NCBI RefSeq assembly: GCF_010183535.1
Contig: NC_071331.1
Coordinates: 2,232,001-2,296,000 of the forward strand
Source of the DNA: Caenorhabditis remanei
Taxonomy: Eukaryota; Nematoda; Chromadorea; Rhabditida; Rhabditidae
Direction: 5' to 3'
Length of the DNA stretch: 64,000 bases
Shown in pieces: positions 21,659-31,659 of this stretch. The notes beneath the pieces were generated by a model. That model was given only the letters and a program-made list of their open reading frames with translations. It had not been told where the DNA came from and did no database searches. Every line of letters begins with the position of its first letter. The stretch's first letter is position 1. A program made the translations under genes and the position numbers.

Positions 21659-21751
21659 GTTTCAATGAGGGCAATTTTTTATTATCAATTTTTTTTGTCG
21701 TTTATATAAATTAAGTTCCAAAATATATTTGTTCCTTCAAGTTTTCAACCA

Positions 21752-21819
21752 CTGTTTCAACACCTTTTGAATAATTTGCTTTGATGTCAGTGCGATGTTC
21801 TCATACGAATCAAAATTTC
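21752..21819 (+). ncRNA. Predicted 21U-RNA gene
   Basis: Exact core 21752-21759. TGTT places the T at 21799, spacing 40. CGAT with T at 21796 is an alternative. Confidence 0.65.
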
Positions 21820-22069
21820 AAAACCAACCCATTTCTCCTTCCTAGACCTGTGAACATGTTGAATGCACCTGTTATACATATTCTCTCCTCTTTTTCGAAA
21901 ATTCTGCAACTAGTTTTGTTCGTTCGAAAGTGTCATATGGTCAACATACGTGCTGAATAAGAATACCCCATGTGTTTTTGGAATGACAACAGACACACGG
22001 CTGGACGGAATAGAAGAGGACTCGCTTTTACATATATACTGTGGCAGATGCGTTAACACATGGACTAGA

Positions 22070-22660
22070 GGGGAAAGAAGCGATTTTGAATTTGGAAAAT
22101 TTGGAATGAACGGATGAAAACAAAATTCGAGTAAGACAAGACAAACTGTAGTTATTTTTAAGCTCCTTAGAAACTATTTTCATCAAATTCTGAAAAAAAA
22201 CTGTTTCTCGAAATTTATTTCCCGAGACAAAACGATCTCAATTAATGGAGTCTAAGATATATGTTTTTAAAAGTTTTGCAAATTCAAATAATCATCATCG
22301 AACGATTTCTCTCATGTCTTTTTTTTACTTTCCTGTTTTATTTCAAAGTAAACGCAAAAAATATTGTTGCTGGGCAAATTAAAAAGGTGACACATTCCAA
22401 GTATAAACTGATAGTAAAAAGGTTGTTTCTTGTTTTTCTCTACAATACAGGTATTTCTTGAATGCAAATCATCAGACGGAATCTTAATGATGTAATTCAA
22501 ATCTTAGAAACAGCAATACTTTTTTTCCGATTTCTGACAGATCTTTCTTGAAACCACTTGAGCAGTTTCTCACGGAAATTTTGAGTATTTTTTACAGTTA
22601 AATGACTTTTTCTCAATAATTTCACTAAAGTTATATTTCATAAAAGTGTAAATAGTTAAG
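22070..22660. other. Intergenic
   Basis: AT-rich, no core, no repeat boundary, no credible coding sequence. Confidence 0.45.
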
Positions 22661-22663
22661 TTT

Positions 22664-22731
22664 TCAGAAAAATTAATTGAAGAAATATAAACTTTCCATC
22701 AATCAAACTATTTTTCATCACTGTGAAACAG
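22664..22731 (-). ncRNA. Predicted 21U-RNA gene
   Basis: Exact core 22724-22731 on minus. TATT places the T at 22684, spacing 40. The flank resembles the locus at 38215. Confidence 0.68.
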
Positions 22732-22739
22732 AAACGGTA

Positions 22740-23450
22740 TCAAAACAAAATCCCATCCAGACACAGGTTTGTTTTCATCCCATATAATCATATCAGCCCA
22801 TATATTATTGTCAGAAAAAAGTGATCTAATAATAAAACAATTCTGAAACTGCTGAAAAACAACACCGTTGCTCAGTCCTACTTTTTGACTGGAATTTTGT
22901 GTGATTGTTTTTTTGTGCTACTTTATAAACTCAAGTGCTAAAAAGAATGTATGCAATAAAATCGTCTTGATTGCTCTTGTAAAGAGTACAACAAATGAAA
23001 CTTCTGAAAAATTTCTGTTACCAACTATTAATATAAGTTTCGATCAAAAACATTAAATCAATTTTCTTCTCATACAGAAGTTAAAAATTTTCTGATCTAG
23101 TATCTCACAATTTGATAATCTCATTACAACAATAACATCCCCCAACGCTGCAAGTGTATTTTTTGCAAGAGTTGCAAAATTGATGGGAGCAAAATTAGGC
23201 GAGTAAAGAAGCACCAAGAACTATGTTATTGAAAAATTCCTGTTCCAGAAAGTTAAAATTTCTTACTCCAAAATCACATTGTCCATTGAAACGAGCAATG
23301 AATTATATCTGCGTGAAAACAGCGACTTAATGAGGCTTTGAACAACGAACAAATGAATCTGTTCACAAAAGCATATCTATTGAAGACCCGTTTAATGTCT
23401 GCAACCCACATTGGCCAACCATCTACATATGTAAGTGGGGAAAAATAATT
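22740..23450. other. Intergenic
   Basis: No gene or core recognised. 23240-23290 repeats 6415-6475. Confidence 0.45.
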
Positions 23451-23516
23451 CTGTTTCACAAACTTGGTTTATACAACTTCATCAATCTCCAGCAGTGGTC
23501 TGGTCATATTTTGTTC
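23451..23516 (+). ncRNA. Predicted 21U-RNA gene
   Basis: Exact core 23451-23458. CAGT places the T at 23496, spacing 38. Confidence 0.68.
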
Positions 23517-23519
23517 GGC

Positions 23520-24063
23520 AAAAATGAATGTTTCCGCCATTTGAAACTTATTACATACTTTTAATTTTTCTTGTAGAGTTGATCAAAATTGTATAAAACA
23601 TTTTTGAAAGTGACTAAAAGAGATTTTCTGAAGTTTTTAGTAAATACCATGCTTTTATTCACTAGAATTTCATTTTCAATTTTTAATGCTATTATTATTT
23701 TACCAATCGAATCAACAAATAACATTGTAAAGAAACAGGAACATGTTTATTTAACTTTTTTTTACAACCGAAACATTTTATGACTTGAATTCCCTATTGA
23801 AAGGTATTTAAAACGTCTCATCATGAATGTAAAAAAATAAATGTAATCAAAACCATTAATCTAATTCTTTAAAACGCGATTGTTTAGAAGAGATGCTTTT
23901 GATTAAGCATGCTCTCTTAATTTTGTAGTTTGAAGGAGACAGAAGCAGAGGAAAAGTTGAAGCTGGGATGGTTTTGTATAAAGGTCGATGCTATGGTTAT
24001 TCTTTTGCTTTCAGAATTGCTGGTTGACTTATGGAAATACATACACCCTGATTGTTATGGTTA
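23520..24063. other. Intergenic
   Basis: AT-rich. A 64-codon frame at 23589-23783 has no domain and is treated as chance. Confidence 0.4.
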
Positions 24064-24071
24064 CTGGAATC

Positions 24072-24462
24072 TAGGCTTTCCATCCGGACGGGCGTTTCTG
24101 CGGCCGGCCCTCGCCCGCCCGGGCGGTGACCCGCCCGTGCCCGCCCTAGCCCGCCCTAGGGTAGACTGGCGTGATGAAATTTATCTCTTTAATTTATTTT
24201 TTGCACAGTTTCAATCGTAGTTTGTCAACAAAAAACCTATAGCGCTGTCTTCCTAATTAAAAAAAAAGAAAACAAAAAAGTTTGCAGCAAAAAAGTTCGA
24301 ACTCTGGAGGAGCAGATTCAAAAACAAGGTTGTTAACCACTAGACCAAGCCTTCGCTTGAAGAGAGAGAGGGGAAAGGGGGGTGAAGAAAGGAGGGTGTC
24401 ACGCTAATAAAATAGAGGCGGTAGGGTCGGGCGGGCATTTCGTCGCCCGGATGGAAAGCCTA
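24072..24462. mobile_element. hAT-like MITE carrying a tRNA-like segment, copy 1
   Basis: TAGGCTTTCCATCCGG ends with GC-rich CGCCCG subterminal repeats. The flanking 8-mers are CTGGAATC (24064-24071) and ATGGAATC (24463-24470), 7 of 8 identical. It is inverted relative to the second copy 42 bp to the right. Confidence 0.82.
24294..24355 (-). other. tRNA-like segment with A- and B-box
   Basis: On minus, A-box-like TGGTCTAGTGG (24337-24347) and B-box-like GAGTTCGAACT (24294-24304) have tRNA spacing, but the cloverleaf stems do not pair well. It is a degenerate tRNA or tRNA-derived promoter carried by the MITE. Confidence 0.55.
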
Positions 24463-24504
24463 ATGGAATCAGGAAAATTACTGGAAAGAGTATGTTCTCA
24501 AGAG

Positions 24505-24930
24505 TAAGCTTTCCATCCGGGCGGCAAAATGCCCGCCCGACCCGCCCTAGGGCGGGCGGCGACCCGCCCTAAGGCGGCCCTACCGCCTCTCTTTTCTTTG
24601 CGTGACACCCTCCTTTCTTCACCCCCCTTTCCCCTCTCTCTCTTCAAGCGAAGGCTTGGCCTAGTGGTTAACAACCTTGTTTTTGAATCTGCTCATCCTG
24701 AGTTCAAACTTTTTTGCTGCAAACTTTTTTGTTTTCTTTTTTTTTATTAGGAAGACAGTGCTATAGGTTTTTTTTGACAAACTACGATTGAAACTGTGCA
24801 AAAAATAAATTAAAGAGACAAATTTTATCACGCCAGTCTACCCTAGGGCGGGCTAGGGCGGGCACGGGCGGGTCGCCGCCCGGGCGGGCGAGGGCCGCCC
24901 GCAGAAACGCCCGTCCGGATGGAAAGCCTA
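24505..24930. mobile_element. hAT-like MITE carrying a tRNA-like segment, copy 2
   Basis: TAAGCTTTCCATCCGG to CCGGATGGAAAGCCTA, with a perfect 8-bp target duplication CTCAAGAG (24497-24504 and 24931-24938). Opposite orientation to copy 1, so the two together form an 860-bp inverted repeat. Confidence 0.88.
24650..24716 (+). other. tRNA-like segment with A- and B-box
   Basis: A-box TGGCCTAGTGG (24657-24667) and B-box-like GAGTTCAAACT (24700-24710), followed at once by a T-run. Possible Pol III unit, mirror of 24294-24355. The stems are weak. Confidence 0.55.
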
Positions 24931-25070
24931 CTCAAGAGAACATGACCATTATAAAAATCACGCAGAAAGTAAAAAAGAGGGAATTTAATGGTGCGTCTAA
25001 AATAGCTAAAAAAAAGCAGTTGACTTGTGGACTTGCAGGCTTTCCAGATTTCGTAAGTATATGGTTTCTA

Positions 25071-25137
25071 CTGTTTCAACACAATTCTCAATACAATGAG
25101 TTTTGTGTCAGCCCAATAGATGATCTTTTGGCGCTAT
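25071..25137 (+). ncRNA. Predicted 21U-RNA gene
   Basis: Exact core 25071-25078. CAAT places the T at 25117, spacing 39. Confidence 0.7.
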
Positions 25138-26205
25138 AGACATGTTGGATAAGATAAAACTGGTGGTAGCATAGTTAGGATTTTGGTTTAGTAAAATGAT
25201 TATCGAGAAAACTGAAGCGTGATTATAAACGCTACAAATATCAGGAAGAAAAATCAACATCGAAACAGAATGATTTGTTATCAAAGAGAACATTTGTAAG
25301 GCATTATGCATACCAAACAAGAATTAACCCTGGTGCGAAATTTCACAGATAGTTTCTAGCCAAAAGTGACATGTGATTCGAAAAAATTGCTTCATCCAAT
25401 GATTAGTTCGACCGGTTGCGAGTCCGCGCGTCGTTGCAGCCCCGCCGTGACAACATAAATGATTCATATAGTTTTATGAAGACTGAAAAACAGGAAGTTT
25501 TCGTATACTATATTAGTGATAACATTCAATACCAACATTCAATTTACAGTTCCAAACAATTAAGTTATTGGAACAAATGAGATTTCGTAAGTTCTGATTT
25601 TCTCGACAAAATTTGAATAATGCAATCACAGAGATAATACTTTTTGAGAGGTGAGATCGCAATCCTTTGAATTATTGGAGTTTGAGTTTGTTTGTTTTCA
25701 AAAACTTCTAAAAACTGGTGAGTGTTTCAAGAATATCTTATCAAAAACAAACCGGTAATGACTGGACACTATAAAATTAAACACGGATTCTAATAGGGCC
25801 AATATCATGTTCATTGTATGCAGTGGGGAATTTTATCGACAAAAATAATTAGTCACCCCACGAAACTGGAAAGTGTATTCATATAAACCCGTTTTTTTGC
25901 AAATTCTGATAAGAAAAGAGTAAAAATGCAAAAAGCTGAAAACTCTATCGGAAAAAGTAAAAAGGAACATTTCCAAGACTGTCGTTTACAATTTTTTGGG
26001 CTTTACGAGTTTTATTTCATCTCTAAATTAAGCATCTTACTAAAATGATATTTTGTATAAATTCACGGTTAGAAACGGACCTAAATTAAAAACTTGTATT
26101 TGTTCATTAATTGTTTTAAATGAGTTCCAGTTATTTTTGGGCTCGAATAATTGTTCTTTGAATAGAAACAATAAAATTGATATAATTTTTGTTTTAAGAA
26201 AAGTC

Positions 26206-26273
26206 CTGTTTCATTAATATTCAACCACAAAAAGACTATCAAACCAATCCATTGGACTCATCAAATGTGTTGT
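26206..26273 (+). ncRNA. Predicted 21U-RNA gene
   Basis: Exact core 26206-26213. CATT places the T at 26253, spacing 40. The paralogue at 39216 has a GTGTTTCA core. Confidence 0.68.
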
Positions 26274-26376
26274 ATGTAAAACAGTGATAATTGTTCTGCC
26301 ATTTCTAGGAAAAAATAGACACTCTGCAAAAAAGGGAAACGTGTCATGTTATTTGTAAAAGAATTTATGCAAAATG

Positions 26377-26442
26377 CATACCGAACTAGCCAAAGTACCA
26401 AAGTAGCTAACCTATGTTGCGGTTGTCCAGTATCTGAAACAG
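26377..26442 (-). ncRNA. Predicted 21U-RNA gene
   Basis: Exact core 26435-26442 on minus. TGGT places the T at 26397, spacing 38. Confidence 0.66.
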
Positions 26443-26526
26443 TAATTGAATATTACCGATAAATGGGAATACTGAATTCGAACTCTGACTTCAAATTACT
26501 ATTCCATTCCCGAAAATTCCAGAAAC

Positions 26527-26802
26527 TCAAGCTTCATTCAAATTGGGGAACTTATAATCCTCTGTCTCCTGAAGCCAATTATCCTGACTCCACTTTGTGT
26601 TCTTCCTCTCCTTCACGTGTACCGTATAGGCATGACGTGACTTATCCGAAGTGTTGGCTTCACTCTTGTGAACAACCAATCCATGGATCAGAATCAAGGA
26701 TCCCTTGGAAATTGGAACATGTTGGAATTTGGATTGATCGTAGGTTGGACGGGTTCCTATGAATACCCGGTGGTGTCATGGGTTGGGACGAAACGGTGGA
26801 GA
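26527..26802 (-). pseudogene. Phytanoyl-CoA dioxygenase-like last exon, copy 3
   Basis: Minus-strand exon with acceptor caatttcag and tail WLQETEDYKFPNLNEA then stop. The central HGLVVHKSEANTSDKSRHAY region is readable. The segment between the acceptor and PTYDQSKFQHVP is shortened relative to copies 1 and 2, so the exon is broken. Confidence 0.72.
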
Positions 26803-27030
26803 CTGAAATTGTATTTTCCATTTCTATTTTATGGTTTCAATGAAAACGTAAAAACTCAAACACCGCCCCCTCCCAATTTCCTTGTTCAAAACGTGAGTAG
26901 ACGCCGTGATCTTGATCTTCAACACCTCTTATCCCCGTTACCAATTGAGAAGAGCAGATCAAAACTTTGAGAACGAAACCTAAAGAAATTGAGAAGATTC
27001 CAACCACTATGGTAAAAAAAAGTTGCATCA

Positions 27031-27096
27031 GCAGCGGGCCCAACTGTGTTATCGACTATTTAAACAGTTTAACATTGAATTAATATCATGAAACAG
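27031..27096 (-). ncRNA. Predicted 21U-RNA gene
   Basis: Exact core 27089-27096 on minus. CGAT places the T at 27051, spacing 38. In the paralogue at about 8361 the core is changed (tcataaaacag). Confidence 0.68.
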
Positions 27097-27162
27097 TGTT
27101 TTATGCTAGCACTAAAGATGCAAGAAAATTTAAATGTTATTCTCAAAAATCTCTCTTTGCTG

Positions 27163-27279
27163 ATATCCAAAGTGTTTGGAACTTCTCAACTGATGGTTTT
27201 CGGCTCCCGCAATCTGCGCAAGGGCGACCGATTGTACGAATTTCCATCAAATCCAAGGAAGAAGCGAGCTAGTTGCTGA
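27163..27279 (+). pseudogene. Orphan 3' exon ending RKKRASC, copy 2
   Basis: Open frame ISKVFGTSQLMVFGSRNLRK ... EFPSNPRKKRASC then stop, matching 8431-8547. The acceptor is mutated (tttgctg instead of tttgcag), so it could not be spliced the same way. Function unknown. Confidence 0.5.
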
Positions 27280-27415
27280 AAAAAATTCGACGCAGCAAAT
27301 CCGATTGAATGCATCTCTTCGCCCAAAACTCACAAAATAAGCTTTTTGAAACGGATTTTAACTTTTTGAAATCTAAGAACCCTTGACGCGTGAGAAAACT
27401 CGGTTAGACGATGTT

Positions 27416-27481
27416 CTGTTTCAAATGCGTAATACATTGGAATATATTTTGGAGAATTGTTCATTTTTGTCTTCTTTTTTT
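27416..27481 (+). ncRNA. Predicted 21U-RNA gene
   Basis: Exact core 27416-27423. TGTT places the T at 27461, spacing 38. Paralogue of 12698. Confidence 0.66.
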
Positions 27482-27870
27482 GAGGTTCTGGTTCTCTCGT
27501 AAATGAAATTAAAAAAATCTAACCATAGAGATCAAATGAGCATCTTCTGAAACCTGAAACTTCATATTCAAAGTACGTCTGACAGAGTGAATTTCCTATT
27601 ATTTTTCGAAATTTTCTTTTCAAAACTAATTTTCATCGAAATGCTTTGGGAAAAAGTAAGACACGGAAGCCGCCCGGACACTTGTGGAGCTCATAACTCA
27701 TTTTCTACTGATTTTCAGATATGGGTCCAAGAGACTTTCATTCTTTTTATGAAAATTTGATTCAATTTATGTAAAAAGTGAATATTATATTTTTCCAGTC
27801 AAGAGGTTTTTCCTGATTCAATAATAACTTAAAATTGGGTTTCGACAATTCAAGTAATTGCTGTGGTGTA

Positions 27871-28422
27871 TAAGGCTTCCATTCGGTCCAATTTTTGCCC
27901 GACTTGACCGACCGCCGACCCGACCGACCCCCGACCGACCGATCGCCGACCTACGCAATTTTTTCTGTCTGCATGCGCCATATTTGACGACAATTTTTGA
28001 AAAAAGAAATGGGCTCAAAATTGGCATTTTTACGAACGAGAATGACAAAAATGGAATAAATTTGGACTAATTTAAACAGAATTAGTGTTTCCAACAATAT
28101 TTAATACCAATTTTCGGTGATAGTTCAATTTTTAATGAACACTGGTTTATCTTTTGGATTTTCGAAAATCACTTGAAATTCGTTAAATTTTTCAAAGCGA
28201 ATCATGTTTTGACATAATTGTCAGCTCACTTTTCGCAAATTGAATTTCGAAAAATTCTGATATTTTGTGAAAAAATTATTAAAATTTAAACTTCCGCCAA
28301 TGAATACGCAAACACTTCACGCACAAATGCGGACCTCGGTCGGGTCGGTCGGTCGGCAGTCGGTCGGGTCGGCGGTCGGTCGGCGGTCGGACCGAACCCG
28401 ACTGGACCGAATGGAAGCCTTA
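27871..28422. mobile_element. hAT-like MITE with GGTCGG arrays
   Basis: Perfect ends TAAGGCTTCCATTCGGTCC and complement, with an 8-bp target duplication GTGGTGTA (27863-27870 and 28423-28430). Subterminal arrays of CCGACCGACC/GGTCGG type. Ends resemble the 24-kb MITEs (GGCTTTCCATCCGG), suggesting one superfamily. Confidence 0.9.
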
Positions 28423-28429
28423 GTGGTGT

Positions 28430-29177
28430 ATACACAGGTGATTGTACTTGCTAGAAGAGTATTTCTATATTCGATGACGAAACTTCGTTAGTCAGATGAA
28501 TGAAATTTTAAAACCTTGTTCCAAAATAGTGTTCGACTTGGAACAGTTTTAAATGTTTCAAATTAATAATTAGAACGTGAATTCAATAGTATAAGTTTTT
28601 GAGTCTCAAGTTATCACATTCTAGTATCCAGTAAGTAACTAGATTCTTGGCAATTCGTTGATAGAAAATTCAATGAGAAAAAATTGAACGTTCTGGTCTT
28701 AATTACAACACGAAGCGGGAATCCACATACTTCTTACAATTCCTTCAGCAAAATCAATAAAATTGCTGTGCCACCATGTTTTAAAGAAGCTCTAAGCATG
28801 AAAGTAGCAATTTCACCATGCAAAAGATAGATTTTGAAAAAAATCATATGAGTGTGGAATTTTTTTAAACCACTAAAAATTTTTTTGAAGTCACTCCTTC
28901 ACTCTGAAAATTAAACGTCAAGAATATTACAATATCTGTATCAAGTTTTTCCCAGTTAAGATTTTGCTCAAGAACTGTCAAATCTTCATCTTCTTAAAAT
29001 AGGACAGAACAATTCAAATATGCAATGTTTCCAAACTTGAATAAATGAAAATAACCTTTCTTTGAAGGCTGGAATTTTGTTATTATACATTTAAAAAATC
29101 AGATTTTCACAACAAAGCTTTTCCGAACCATCCGTGATATTTACCTGTTCAATTAGTTTTGATAAATATATTATCAA
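28430..29177. other. Non-coding block remnant
   Basis: Paralogous to about 12940-13540. Contains the decayed core TGGAACAG at 28539-28546 and an ATGTTTCA at 28553 without a start site. Confidence 0.5.
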
Positions 29178-29283
29178 AATAAAAAAGTTCCGCCATTTTT
29201 TCTCACGTCAGAATGCAGACTCAGTAGTAACTTCGAACTAAGCCCGCAATTGTCGTGAGAAAAAAAGTCGTAACTTTTTTATT
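29178..29283. mobile_element. Small palindromic MITE
   Basis: aataaaaaagttccg and ttttttctcacg pair with cgtgagaaaaaa and cgtaacttttttatt. About 105 bp. Confidence 0.55.
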
Positions 29284-29334
29284 TCGACAATAAAGTTAGA
29301 AGTTTTATTGATATTTTTTTCTGTTTTGATCTTA

Positions 29335-29402
29335 AATCCGCCGTTGGTTGCAAAAATGGTTGAATGGTAACATTTCTCCGAAACATTAACATTGTGAAAC
29401 AG
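29335..29402 (-). ncRNA. Predicted 21U-RNA gene
   Basis: Exact core 29395-29402 on minus. CATT places the T at 29355, spacing 40. Confidence 0.68.
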
Positions 29403-29990
29403 TTTTTTTTCTGTTGCAAACTAATGTCAATTGATGTTATTTTACTTTCAGTTGCTATCCATTTAATTCTCAAATTTGTTAACAGTTTATTCACGTTTCA
29501 TTATTTTTTCAAAGGTGGTCAGTTATAACAACTTTACTGATCCATCTATTGAAGTTGATGATCACATTTTCCATTTTTCATTTTTCTATTTCAAAATGAA
29601 AAAGTCCACTGTTCCAAGACCTTCATACTTCTGGCAAACACAATTTTATTAGTTGTGCCATTCTCTTCTCAGCTCGATGAATAAGTACAACTAACGTCAC
29701 TACTATAATAAGTCTTGCATTTGAAACCGAGAAAAAAGTAAGCAGTATTGAGAAAAAGCATCTGGAAGTTCACTCCTTGTTACCAGCTTTGAAAATCTAT
29801 TTAGTGCGTATCGTTCTTTTTTTTTGAAATAAAACACTCTTTTTTCCAATTGAGGAAATAATAAAAAAAGAGCTGCATAACTCATAAATTTTGCATTACT
29901 TCAACAAGGGTATTAAATTCTCATTATATAAATCAATTCTTAATTCGGTCAATCCCATCTGAAACCTGAACAAAAAAATTATAACACTGA

Positions 29991-29998
29991 TGAAACAG
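29991..29998 (-). promoter_or_regulatory. Ruby core without a clear start site
   Basis: Exact core on minus, in the paralogous context of 19015, but no YRNT T at spacing 37-42. Possibly a dead locus. Confidence 0.5.
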
Positions 29999-30295
29999 AA
30001 TTCAATGTTTCAAAATCATACTAAACTTCATTACGATTTTCACGAGCTGTTAGAATACAATCAAACTAAATTTCCAACTTATGATTACTATTTATATCAA
30101 ATGTTGCCATTTTTTCTATATTATCCAGACGGTGAAACTGAAATTTATAATAATCAAAGATACAAAATAACAGAAACGATTTATTTATGATCTGCAGCCT
30201 GGATGTTGACACAGAGATTCTTACAATTAATCTCTAGTTAAATATTCACGGTTTCTGATAGTTGGTTTTTTTGTGTGTACATTTTAAGAAATAAT

Positions 30296-30625
30296 TATTG
30301 AGTTGCCCGCGTACGAATACGGGGTGAAAGGGTCCTGATAAAAATAGACGACGAAAACACAGTTTCTTGTAATAAATTTACTTTACTTCAAGAAAATAAA
30401 ATAAAAAAGCAATAACTTACAAAACAAAAGTCAAAAGCACCAGCGCTAAAATCAAAACTAACTCTGAAAGCCAACCGACTCCAGAAAACTACTTGTTGGC
30501 ATCCACGTGAACTGACCCGCTGAGGTTATGGTAGGCGCGTGAGGATTTAGCGGAGTGTCGTTGCGTATTTTATGTGAGGACTCGGAGAACTACAGGGTTA
30601 TGAGGGTACCTTGCCACACGCAACT
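30296..30625. other. GC-richer insert of unknown origin
   Basis: Composition differs from its surroundings. It contains gtgaaagggtcctgataaaa, a poly-A-signal-like aataaa and a segment around gaactgacccgctgagg. It could be part of an LTR or other retroelement, but no terminal repeats or target duplication were seen. Confidence 0.3.
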
Positions 30626-30649
30626 TGTTTTGTTGATAAAATTGCATGT

Positions 30650-30960
30650 ACAGTACCGCTCAATAGGATATGAAGTTTTGGTTTTTCGGCCCTAACTTGT
30701 TTCAAATTGGTCGGATTGACCTGAAACGTTGGGAAAACATTTATTGCAGAGTTTTCCTTATATTTGATCAACATTCTTTGTGAAAAATCATGTTTTACAA
30801 GTTTTTTGTGAAATTTTCGAAAATCACAAAAATTCGAAAAATCGCATATTTTTTTAGCCTAGTTTCGAGAAATAATTGAGTTTTTAAAGTACTATTTTGT
30901 ATGAAACATTTCTGTAGCAGTGAACTTTACGACGAAATGGGCATTCTCCGATTCTAAGAT
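30650..30960. mobile_element. Possible MITE, left end only
   Basis: Begins tacagtaccgctcaatagga, an end type typical of Tc1-like MITEs, then AT-rich DNA. No convincing right end. Confidence 0.3.
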
Positions 30961-30987
30961 TACAGAATGTCCATCATTTTTGTCAAT

Positions 30988-31054
30988 CAGATTACTGCGG
31001 TATACATATTGAACCACAACTGAACTTTTCCACATTGATACATATCTGAAACAG
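30988..31054 (-). ncRNA. Predicted 21U-RNA gene
   Basis: Exact core 31047-31054 on minus. CAAT places the T at 31008, spacing 39. Confidence 0.7.
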
Positions 31055-31097
31055 CTAATTGTAAAAAAGGTTCCTTATTAAGAACCCCATGAAACAG
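31030..31097 (-). ncRNA. Predicted 21U-RNA gene overlapping its neighbour
   Basis: Exact core 31090-31097 on minus. TGTT places the T at 31050, spacing 40. The start lies inside the core of the next locus downstream (31047-31054). Confidence 0.66.
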
Positions 31098-31541
31098 TAA
31101 ACCTTGTGTAATACTTCTTTACTGTGAGTTTGGATGTCCGGTATATCAATAGGGTAGGTGCAACATCATGTACCCTGAGGTGCATGGTGTTTGAATTGTT
31201 CCGGACAAAACTATTTCTGACAAAAAATGCGGATACCTGTGTCATCATATGATATTCTGTGAGCCAACAATTTTCTAGTTTGATAGAAATGTTGGTATTT
31301 CGGAAACTTTTTCCTGTGTATGTCAATATTTTCTAAAGTACGTAATTAAAAATTGACTCTGAATAAAACCTTTCTGAAACTGTAGCCTTCATAATCTCAT
31401 ACCAAGATAAGAACTCTACAAAACTGGAAACTTTTTTCTGGAGGTGTGAACTTAGTTTCCCATCATTCGATTTTCAACTTTTGTCTGCATGTGTGTTTAG
31501 ATATCCGGATGTCAGTTAATGAGAATGATCATAAATATATA

Positions 31542-31653
31542 CCAGAGTTGTCCGGAATACGGATTCCGGATTCCGAAATTCCGGGTTTTTTTCGCCATTC
31601 CGGTTCCGGATTCCGGATTCCGGGTTTCAAAAAATGTCATTCCGTACAACTCG
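31542..31653. mobile_element. GGATTCCGGATTCCG MITE
   Basis: Imperfect inverted ends (ccagagttgtccggaat and attccgtacaactcgg) around tandem gattccg units. About 112 bp. Confidence 0.65.
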
Positions 31654-31659
31654 GATCTA

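Larger units (their letters stand above)
20400..22130. repeat. Block paralogous to 16165-18100
   Basis: Second copy of the block, shortened in places and carrying two MITEs (20754 and 21182) that copy 1 lacks. This gives empty-site evidence for both insertions. Confidence 0.75.
25480..29480. repeat. Dispersed piRNA-bearing block, copy near 25.5-29.5 kb
   Basis: The longest copy of the block also seen at 6780-9480, in part 11855-13545, and 38690-39620. Order is motif-bearing 5' part, dioxygenase exon relic, orphan 3' exon, motif-bearing 3' part. A hAT-like MITE (27871) is inserted in it. Confidence 0.7.

Noticed and set aside
24294..24355. Functional tRNA gene
   Set aside because: A- and B-box are present, but acceptor and anticodon stems do not pair, and it is carried by a MITE present twice.
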